Shown here piece by piece: positions 1 to 5,254 of a stretch of 5,254 nt of DNA (within the stretch, counting starts at the first letter, position 1; every line of letters begins with the position of its first letter). Made by a program: the position numbers and the translations under genes. Under the pieces are notes generated by a model. It ran no database searches. It had not been told where the DNA came from and saw only the letters and a list, made by a program, of their open reading frames with translations. Origin of the DNA: Acidobacteriaceae bacterium (lineage in GTDB: Bacteria > Acidobacteriota > Terriglobia > Terriglobales > Acidobacteriaceae); assembly GCA_030049955.1 (NCBI GenBank), contig JASIJX010000246.1, positions 1-5,254 on the forward strand, written 5' to 3'.

Positions 1-1916
1 CTGATCTCAAGCACGTTGACGGAATACGGCACAAATTCGTGCGTGAAGTGCGAACCGGTGATCTGAATGGTCTGTGTTTGCGGTGTCACGGCATCAGGAT
101 GGGCGATGCTATTGGTCGCGTTGGGCGTCTTGCCGCTCAGCGTGATCAGCGTGGCGCGTGCGCCGGGTTTGCGAGAGCCGTCGAGATCGATCGCCAGGGG
201 CTGCGGCGTGGAACTCGCATTCACAATCTTGATGAAGAGCCTGTGGCGCGCCGCATCCCGCGTGGCTGAGGCGAACAGACGCGGCCCAGCGTTGGCGAAT
301 GTTGCCGGAACGATTTCGGTTCCGATGTGGCTTGCGAACATTGCCTGTACCCAGTAGCTGGGCGAGCCGTAACTCGTAAGCGCGTTATAGCCGATCAGGT
401 CGGGCGCCCACTGCAAGCCGCCGGGGTTCACGTTGGTGAACAGCGGCGCGTAGCTGGCCATGATGACGAGATCGCTGTTGCGCTCGAGACCGGTTAGCCA
501 CGCAGCGTCGGCCAGCGCGGCATGAAGATTAGGCGTGGGGTCGCCCTCGCGCGTGGCCCACTCGCCGACGAAGATCTTCGGGCCGGTGCGCGGGTGGCTG
601 TCATAGTGGTGAGCTTCGGCGAAGGACTCTTCGGCCGACATGTAGAAATGCTCGTCGAGTACGTCGGGGGCCGCATCGGGCTCGGTTTTTACTGGCGCGG
701 TGGCAATGAGCTGGAGGCCGGGATAGCGCTGGCGGATGGCGTGGGCGAACTGCGAGAAACGCGCGTCGTAGGAACCGGAGCGGTCGAACCAGTCCTCATT
801 GCCGATTTCGACGTAGTGCAGCGCGAAGGGTGCGGGATGGCCGTCTTTGGCGCGCTCGGCGCCCCATTTTGTATCCGGCCCGCCGGTCGCGTACTCGATT
901 TCGTCGAGCGCGTCCTGAACGTACGGCTCGAGGTCGGCGCCGGGTTCCACGTGATCGTGCTCGAGCGAGTAGCCGGCATAGACGGCGAGGACGGGCTGCA
1001 TGTGCAGGTCTTCGCACCACTCTAAAAATTCAAGGAGACCCATGCCGTCGGACGAGCGGTAGCCCCAGGGGCTGGGGTGCGTGGGCCTATTTACCCACGG
1101 GCCGATGGTCTTCTTCCAGTCGAATCGCTCGGCGATGTGATTGCCTTCAAGGTAATTGCCGCCGGGGAATCGCAAAAACTGAGGGTGCATGGCGGCGAGC
1201 TTTTCCATGATGTCGATGCGGTTGCCGCCGGGACGATTGTGATACGTGGGCGGGAAGAGCGAGACGAGATCGAGCCAGAGAGTGGCGGGGCGCGCGATGG
1301 TAAGGATCAGGTGATTGTCTGCGCTGACGGGAACTGCGCCGGTGCGCAGCATAAACGTGTACTGCTTCCAGTCAGATCCGACGCCGGTGACCGTTGCACT
1401 TGCGGCTGTAGCGCCGGTTGCGTCGTTGACGAGGCTGATGGTCACGGGCAGGCCGGACGAATTGGTTTTAGCGTAAAACGAGCCGTGGTACGTTGTCTGG
1501 GGCCGCACGGGAATGCCCCAGTAGCCATCGTTCTCCACGCCGCCGGGCGCATTGGAGCTTGCTGTGGATACGGTCAGCTTCAAACTGCGGGGCAGTGCGG
1601 CGCTGGGGCCGGTGGACTCGTCGATCGAAACATCCGCTTTCGCGTTGCCGCGCGCCACTAGGGGCCAGTGGACGAGCGCGCCGAAGCCGCGGCCGATAGC
1701 GCGATCGCGCACCAGCTCAGCGTAAAGGCCGCCGTCATAGGAGTAGTTGATCTCCTCGGTCATCAAGCCGTAGAAAGTGGGGCTGACCTGGGCTGTGGGC
1801 CGGTCGAGTTCTACGGTGAGCTTGGGCTGCCCGGTGAGCGGGGGCGTTTGTGCCACGAGCAAGGGCAGACTTGCCAGCGCGCAGAGACATGCGGCGACCG
1901 CGGATAGTTTAGTCAT
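1..1916 (-). CDS. Secreted GH51 alpha-L-arabinofuranosidase, C-terminal end cut by window edge
   Basis: This frame is open from the ATG at 1916 to the window edge (638 full codons, no stop). The product is expected to hydrolyse terminal alpha-L-arabinofuranosyl residues from arabinan or arabinoxylan outside the cytoplasm. Residues 1-22 form a signal peptide (short basic start, hydrophobic core, likely cut after LLVA). Residues about 95-225 resemble a CBM4/9-like beta-sandwich. The catalytic barrel carries RFPGGN (249-254), DWKKTIGPW (266-274), EIGNE with the presumed acid/base Glu374, and FVGEWA with the presumed nucleophile Glu452. A C-terminal beta domain follows and ends in VNVLEI, typical of the last residues of the family, so only a few codons are probably missing. 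The set of motifs is the plant/fungal-like GH51 subtype, not the short intracellular Bacillus type. Another in-frame ATG lies at 1928; neither has a clear Shine-Dalgarno sequence. The signal peptide fits both. The gene lies 57 bases after the kinase stop, so co-transcription is likely. Confidence 0.93.
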   Translation of the reverse strand, partial: MTKLSAVAACLCALASLPLLVAQTPPLTGQPKLTVELDRPTAQVSPTFYGLMTEEINYSYDGGLYAELVRDRAIGRGFGALVHWPLVARGNAKADVSIDESTGPSAALPRSLKLTVSTASSNAPGGVENDGYWGIPVRPQTTYHGSFYAKTNSSGLPVTISLVNDATGATAASATVTGVGSDWKQYTFMLRTGAVPVSADNHLILTIARPATLWLDLVSLFPPTYHNRPGGNRIDIMEKLAAMHPQFLRFPGGNYLEGNHIAERFDWKKTIGPWVNRPTHPSPWGYRSSDGMGLLEFLEWCEDLHMQPVLAVYAGYSLEHDHVEPGADLEPYVQDALDEIEYATGGPDTKWGAERAKDGHPAPFALHYVEIGNEDWFDRSGSYDARFSQFAHAIRQRYPGLQLIATAPVKTEPDAAPDVLDEHFYMSAEESFAEAHHYDSHPRTGPKIFVGEWATREGDPTPNLHAALADAAWLTGLERNSDLVIMASYAPLFTNVNPGGLQWAPDLIGYNALTSYGSPSYWVQAMFASHIGTEIVPATFANAGPRLFASATRDAARHRLFIKIVNASSTPQPLAIDLDGSRKPGARATLITLSGKTPNATNSIAHPDAVTPQTQTIQITGSHFTHEFVPYSVNVLEI

Positions 1917-1973
1917 GGTCGCACCCATGGTACGGGCGCGATGCGCATGCTGGCAATATTTTCGCGCGGAAGC
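1917..1973. other. Intergenic spacer between kinase and GH51 gene
   Basis: This 57-base gap follows the kinase TGA. It holds a short inverted repeat, GCGCGA (1936-1941) with TCGCGC (1962-1967), separated by 20 bases. The stem is only six pairs and has no following T run, so it does not support a terminator. No strong promoter or Shine-Dalgarno sequence is visible before either candidate start of the GH51 gene (1916 or 1928). Confidence 0.5.
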
Positions 1974-3098
1974 TCAACTCTCAATTGCCGCGGCGATCGC
2001 TTTGCGCACGGAATCGGGCAGCGAGGGCATGGCGCCGGATTGCGAGGCAACCCAGCCGCCCCAGCGGTTACCGGCCTCGTTGAGCTTGGCCAGCGGCGCG
2101 CTGCGCAGCATGTAGTGCGTCATTGCCGCAGTGAAAGCGTCGCCGGCTCCGATGGCGTCGACCACTTTTACCGGAAAGCCGGGATGATCGCTCCACTCAT
2201 CGCGCGTGACCAGCAGGCTTCCGTGGCCGCCGCGCGTTATGGCGACCATCTGAAGCGAAGGAAACTCGGCCAGAAGGCGTGCGGCGCCGTTGCGCTGATT
2301 CTCGCTTTTACTTGCATCCTCTGCCGGCAGTCCGAGCAACTGCAGCACCTGCGGCAGTTCATCGTTGTTCATCTTCACCACTGTGGCCAACTCCAGCGAC
2401 TCCTGGATGACTTCAGCGGAGACGAATGGCGGGCGCAGGTTCACGTCGAAGACGCGGACGCAGTTTGCGCGGGTTTCAGCGGCCAGGTTCTGGATGGTCT
2501 TGCGCGACTCGACGCTGCGCTGCGCGAGCGAGCCGAAGCAGATGGCGTCGGCTCGTTCAGCGAGCTGCACCCATTCGCCGGTGAGCTCCAAAAAATCCCA
2601 AGCCGCCGGCTCATGGATGGTATAGCGCGGCTCGTTCCTGATGAACTCCACGGTGACGCAGCCGGTTTGGTGCGCGGGATCGACTTCGATCATGCTGGTA
2701 TCGACGGGCATGGGATCGAGTTGGTCCATCGCCATGCGGCCCAGCTTGTCGCGGCCGATGCGGCTGAGGATGGCGGCGTGGTTGCCGAGGCGGCCGGCCA
2801 TGACGGTAAAGTTGGCCGGAGCGCCGCCAAGCAATGCGACACGTGGCGGTTGAGGCAGTCCAGCAGGGCCGATCGGCTGGATGGGAGCGTCGCCGAGCAG
2901 GCCGATGGGCAGAGCTTCTTCTGGCGATACTGCGCCAGCGGTAGAGCCGGAGGGCAACAACTCCGCGCCCGGTTCCGCGGCTTGCGAGCGCGCCGGAAAT
3001 AACGATTCGTCGATAGGAACTCCGCCGAGGTGCGGGCCCGCAGGCAAAATGTCCCAAAGCAGTTCGCCAATGCCGAGGATCAGATGAGCTTCTTTCAC
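1974..3098 (-). CDS. PfkB-family carbohydrate kinase, fructokinase-like, with an unusual N-terminal insert
   Basis: This is a 374-residue cytoplasmic sugar kinase of the ribokinase/PfkB fold, expected to transfer the ATP gamma-phosphate to a sugar hydroxyl. The start GEL-LWD-ILP (11-19) is typical of fructokinases. The first PfkB signature is GGAPANF followed by AGRLG (91-105). DVNLRPPF (218-225) is the central conserved strand. KMNNDEL (242-248) and ITRGGHGS (287-294) are nucleotide-side motifs. The second signature DAIGAGDAF (314-322) contains the catalytic base Asp320. The C-terminal SQSGAMPSLP matches fructokinases. Family members are usually about 300-320 residues; the excess is an insert at residues about 27-90. 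The start is GTG at 3098, chosen because AGGAG sits five bases upstream; a nearer ATG at 3102 is out of frame. Fructose is the best substrate guess by resemblance, but another hexose or ketose is possible. Confidence 0.92.
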   Translation of the reverse strand: MKEAHLILGIGELLWDILPAGPHLGGVPIDESLFPARSQAAEPGAELLPSGSTAGAVSPEEALPIGLLGDAPIQPIGPAGLPQPPRVALLGGAPANFTVMAGRLGNHAAILSRIGRDKLGRMAMDQLDPMPVDTSMIEVDPAHQTGCVTVEFIRNEPRYTIHEPAAWDFLELTGEWVQLAERADAICFGSLAQRSVESRKTIQNLAAETRANCVRVFDVNLRPPFVSAEVIQESLELATVVKMNNDELPQVLQLLGLPAEDASKSENQRNGAARLLAEFPSLQMVAITRGGHGSLLVTRDEWSDHPGFPVKVVDAIGAGDAFTAAMTHYMLRSAPLAKLNEAGNRWGGWVASQSGAMPSLPDSVRKAIAAAIES

Positions 3099-3103
3099 GC
3101 ATG

Positions 3104-3108
3104 CTCCT
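3104..3108 (-). promoter_or_regulatory. Ribosome binding site of the PfkB kinase
   Basis: The minus strand reads AGGAG here, followed by a five-base spacer (CATGC) and GTG. It is the strongest Shine-Dalgarno match in the 29-base gap after the methyltransferase stop and decides the GTG start over the out-of-frame ATG at 3102. Confidence 0.75.
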
Positions 3109-3127
3109 GTTTACACGACGATAGCAG

Positions 3128-3970
3128 TTACACGTGCCGGTCTCCCAGCCAGCGATAGATGGAGCAGTCTTCCCAGGGAATGGCAGCGTACTCGGCGTCG
3201 GGCTGGCTGGTGAGAATTTTGCGGTCGGCTGCGACGTCGGCGGGCGAGCGGTGCACCCGGCCGGAGAAGAGGCGCATGAATCCCGGCTCCATTGCCATGA
3301 CATGGTCCTGCTCGTTGTTGACGTAAAGCACGTCGATAGGCGCGATCCGGTTGCGCATGCCGCTGCGCCAGGCGTGCAGCACGCGGCGCAATACGGGCGC
3401 GCCGAAAGGATTGAATAGGAAAATGACGCAAGGGCCGGGCGGCAGAGGGAATTCGGCGGCATCGCGGCAGAGCACCCGCATGGGCGTGCGCGCCCTCGCT
3501 TGCGCCCGCCACAGCGCCATGTTGCTACGCGCAATGCGCGCCAGCGTGGGATGCATCTCGACGCCCAATACGCTGCGGAAGGAATATTCGGCGGCCAGCA
3601 GCAGCGCGCGCCCCATGCCAGCACCGAGATCGATGAAGGTGTAGGAATCGATCGGCGCGGGAGGCCTGGTCCGCTGCCAGCGAGCCAGCAGCGCATGAAA
3701 GACGGAGGGAGCGACGGCATAGTACGCAGTGGCATCGCGCCCTTCGCGGTGCCGCGCCTGCAGATGCCGGCCGGCGACGAGTCCGCTGGTCCGCGTGCCA
3801 AACCTGAGGTCGAAGGGATGGCGGATGAGACCGTCCTTTACGGCCAATCCAGGCAGCATGCGCCGCTGCTTGTGCGCATTCGGCCGGGAAATATCAGGGG
3901 TGGTCTGAGAGCCTTTCACGGTTGGACCTTGACACGAAGGAGGTTGGGAACACGAAAATGGTTGCGACAT
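3128..3970 (-). CDS. Class I SAM-dependent methyltransferase, substrate unknown
   Basis: This 280-residue protein has a Rossmann-type methyltransferase core. Motif I is FIDLGAGMG (112-120), the glycine-rich SAM loop. It is followed by RALLLAAEY and GVE (136-138), whose Glu would bind the ribose hydroxyls. RDAAEF (169-174) fits motif III, where Asp170 would contact the adenine. FLFNPFG (184-190) fits the motif IV position. The segment HPFDLRFGTRTSG (51-63) just before the core looks like a conserved family N-terminus. The first 40 or so residues are rich in Ser, Pro, Gln and Cys and look disordered. The ATG at 3970 directly follows the upstream TGA and has no clear Shine-Dalgarno sequence, which fits translational coupling; an internal Met38 is an alternative start. 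Many bacterial genomes carry such short stand-alone methyltransferases annotated only by fold. Neighbours do not reveal the substrate. Confidence 0.85.
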   Translation of the reverse strand: MSQPFSCSQPPSCQGPTVKGSQTTPDISRPNAHKQRRMLPGLAVKDGLIRHPFDLRFGTRTSGLVAGRHLQARHREGRDATAYYAVAPSVFHALLARWQRTRPPAPIDSYTFIDLGAGMGRALLLAAEYSFRSVLGVEMHPTLARIARSNMALWRAQARARTPMRVLCRDAAEFPLPPGPCVIFLFNPFGAPVLRRVLHAWRSGMRNRIAPIDVLYVNNEQDHVMAMEPGFMRLFSGRVHRSPADVAADRKILTSQPDAEYAAIPWEDCSIYRWLGDRHV

Positions 3971-4336
3971 TCACACCGCGCGGCTAAGGCTGCCCACCAG
4001 CACGGCCAGCACGATGAGGCTCACGACGACATACAGCCAGTCACGCTCCAGTCCAAAGCCGAACACCGCCATAACGACGCGCGCAACGGGTGTGGCTATG
4101 AGCAGCAGCAGGCCGAGCTGCATGATGCCTTCGCTCTTGAGATGCGCAGCCGAGGTTATGATGCCCGGCACCGAACGTAGCGATGAACCCTCCCTGGCGA
4201 AACTGTGAAAGCTGATGTGATCGCCGTGGTGCGCGGCCAAATAAGCCACGCCGCCGGCGAAGACAAGCGCGGCGGCCACGAGCACGCCCACACGCAGAAG
4301 ATTGCCGATGATGATTTCCAGACGCCGATCGTCCAT
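3971..4336 (-). CDS. DUF1634 family membrane protein
   Basis: This 121-residue hydrophobic protein matches the DUF1634 pattern. Three membrane segments are visible at about 11-33, 70-92 and 100-118. The hallmark stretch is IMQLGLLLLIATPVARV (71-87), which carries the conserved Gly, Thr-Pro and Arg. A polar loop with several His residues (36, 37, 40, 44) lies between segments one and two. Members of this family are typically encoded next to TauE/SafE permeases, as here, and are thought to act with them, but no biochemical role is established. The ATG at 4336 immediately follows the TAA of the permease, and a strong GGAGG lies six bases upstream inside the permease gene. The TGA directly abuts the methyltransferase ATG. 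The length is normal for the family and the gene looks intact. Confidence 0.88.
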   Translation of the reverse strand: MDDRRLEIIIGNLLRVGVLVAAALVFAGGVAYLAAHHGDHISFHSFAREGSSLRSVPGIITSAAHLKSEGIMQLGLLLLIATPVARVVMAVFGFGLERDWLYVVVSLIVLAVLVGSLSRAV

Positions 4337-5176
4337 TTAGATCCTCCCCGCGATTCCATTGACGATCATCTCGATGGCCAGCGCCACGATGACGAGTGCG
4401 AAGACGATGCGCAGCGTGCGTACCGGCGCAAGGACTAGCACCTTTGACCCCAGAAAAGCTCCGGCCAGCACGCCGAGCATAACCGGCATGGCTACGCGCG
4501 GATCGATGTAGCCGCGGCTCAGGTAGACGCCGGCGCTGGCCGCGGCGGTTACGCCGATCATGAAGTTGCTGGTGGTGGTGGAAACCTTGAAAGGAATGCG
4601 CATGGCGCGATCCATGGCAATGACCTTGACTGCGCCTGAGCCGATGCCCAGCAGTCCCGACAAGGCGCCCGCGCCGAACATGAGGCCGAAGCCGGCGGGC
4701 ACGTTGCGCACGCCGTACTCCTGCATCTTGCCGTCCACCGGATAATGGCCGCCCATCCGCAGCCGGCGGGCCATCGCATCGGATTCGATTGGCTCAGTGT
4801 TTTCAAGCGACCCCTTGAAGACCGTCTGGTATGCGGCCTGGAGAAGCACAATGCCGAAGATGATGGCCAGCGCGTGGGTGCTGAAGCGGCCGGCGAGAAA
4901 CGCGCCGACCACCGCGCCGATGGTGGTCGCGATCTCAAGGAACATGCCAATGCGGATGTTGGAGAAGCCTTCGCGAACATAGGCCGCGGCCGCGCCGGAA
5001 GAGGTGGCGATGACCGAGACCAGCGAAGCGCCGATGGCGTATTTGATGTCGACGCCCAGGGCGAGCGTAAGCGCCGGAACGATGACCACTCCGCCGCCGA
5101 GACCGGTGAGCGCGCCCAGAAATCCCGCCAGAGCGGAGATGGCCAAAACCACGAAAGTGAAGCTGGTTGCTGTCAT
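4337..5176 (-). CDS. TauE/SafE (TSUP) family membrane permease
   Basis: This is a 279-residue inner-membrane protein of the TSUP family, whose members move sulfite, sulfoacetate, thiosulfate or other small organic anions. The family's two-fold repeat is visible: GALTGLGGGVVIVPAL (21-36) in the first half and GALSGLLGIGSG (170-181) in the second. About four hydrophobic segments precede a polar cytoplasmic-type linker (roughly 119-160), and about four follow it. The length is normal. The substrate cannot be read from sequence, and no sulfur-metabolism gene lies in the window. It is followed with no gap by a DUF1634 gene, a pairing often seen for this TSUP branch. The ATG at 5176 gives a standard hydrophobic N-terminus. 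However, it lacks an obvious Shine-Dalgarno sequence, and the frame stays open for 26 further codons to the window edge, so a start further upstream cannot be excluded. Confidence 0.9.
   Translation of the reverse strand: MTATSFTFVVLAISALAGFLGALTGLGGGVVIVPALTLALGVDIKYAIGASLVSVIATSSGAAAAYVREGFSNIRIGMFLEIATTIGAVVGAFLAGRFSTHALAIIFGIVLLQAAYQTVFKGSLENTEPIESDAMARRLRMGGHYPVDGKMQEYGVRNVPAGFGLMFGAGALSGLLGIGSGAVKVIAMDRAMRIPFKVSTTTSNFMIGVTAAASAGVYLSRGYIDPRVAMPVMLGVLAGAFLGSKVLVLAPVRTLRIVFALVIVALAIEMIVNGIAGRI
4343..4347 (-). promoter_or_regulatory. Ribosome binding site of the DUF1634 gene
   Basis: The minus strand reads GGAGG, part of a longer GGGGAGG, six bases before the ATG at 4336. It lies within the last codons of the TauE/SafE gene, so ribosomes ending the permease can restart directly on the next gene. 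Confidence 0.8.
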
Positions 5177-5254
5177 CGAGATGAGGATCGTGAGCGACAG
5201 GAGCCCAAAATCGATTACAACATCTTCCGGCGCATTGACGCGATTCTGGTTCGC
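5177..5254. other. Upstream edge region, no assignable gene
   Basis: These 78 bases precede the permease start. On the minus strand the permease frame is open through all 26 codons, without an ATG or GTG. A second minus-strand frame ends in TAA at 5217-5215 after codons for RTRIASMRRKML, so it could be the tail of a neighbouring gene, but twelve residues are too few to identify anything. I see no convincing promoter. Confidence 0.4.

Noticed and set aside
522..1661. Plus-strand open frames (522-1025 and 1077-1661) opposite the GH51 gene
   Set aside because: The minus strand holds an uninterrupted GH51 protein with both catalytic glutamates. The plus-strand products have no recognisable features.
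1881..1916. Possible lipobox (VAAC, residues 7-10) in the GH51 signal peptide
   Set aside because: The hydrophobic core would be too short before the Cys. A normal signal peptide ending at LLVA (residues 19-22) fits better.
1936..1967. Inverted repeat in the kinase-GH51 gap as a transcription terminator
   Set aside because: It has only six base pairs and a 20-base loop, with no T run on the minus strand.
1941..3002. Plus-strand open frame of 353 codons opposite the PfkB kinase
   Set aside because: It mirrors the kinase codons in GC-rich DNA. Its translation shows no recognisable motif, while the minus strand carries complete PfkB signatures.
2611..3801. Minus-strand open frame of 396 codons spanning the methyltransferase and the kinase N-terminus
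   Set aside because: It is an out-of-frame shadow rich in Arg, Pro and Ser with no domain motifs, and it crosses two well-supported genes.
3500..4180. Plus-strand open frame of 226 codons opposite the methyltransferase and DUF1634 genes
   Set aside because: Its composition is typical of an antisense shadow, with no ribosome binding site or motif, and it spans the junction of two real genes.
5214..5219. TGTAAT on the minus strand as a -10 promoter element for the permease
   Set aside because: There is no acceptable -35 element 16-18 bases upstream, and a single hexamer match is expected by chance.

Overview
The window is a dense, GC-rich bacterial segment in which all five recognisable genes lie on the minus strand, so transcription runs from high to low coordinates. 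The protein sequences resemble those of soil Acidobacteriota (Terriglobia type): a secreted plant-type GH51 arabinofuranosidase, a PfkB sugar kinase of the fructokinase subgroup, and a TauE/SafE-DUF1634 pair. This lineage call is an inference from family resemblance and base composition. No rRNA or other phylogenetic marker is present.

Layout in transcriptional order: 5176-4337 encodes a TauE/SafE (TSUP) membrane permease. 4336-3971 encodes a DUF1634 membrane protein, whose ATG directly follows the permease TAA. 3970-3128 encodes a class I SAM-dependent methyltransferase, whose ATG directly follows the DUF1634 TGA. 3098-1974 encodes a PfkB carbohydrate kinase with a GTG start and a clear Shine-Dalgarno sequence. 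1916-1 encodes a secreted GH51 alpha-L-arabinofuranosidase whose last few codons lie beyond the window edge. The gaps are 0, 0, 29 and 57 bases, so one polycistronic unit is plausible. No convincing promoter or terminator is visible inside it. No gene-free stretch exceeds about 80 bases, and I see no RNA gene, mobile element, CRISPR array or notable repeat.

The genes suggest two functional blocks. The first is a membrane export module (TSUP plus DUF1634) for a sulfur-containing or organic anion. The second is plant-polysaccharide use: an exported enzyme that releases arabinofuranose and a cytoplasmic sugar kinase. The kinase looks like a fructokinase rather than a dedicated arabinose-pathway enzyme, so the two need not act on the same sugar. 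The methyltransferase between the blocks has no assignable substrate.

The most unusual item is an insert of about 64 residues in the kinase, placed where the substrate lid of the family normally is. I do not see a clearly novel multi-gene system. The remaining points concern start-site ambiguity, translational coupling and poorly characterised families.
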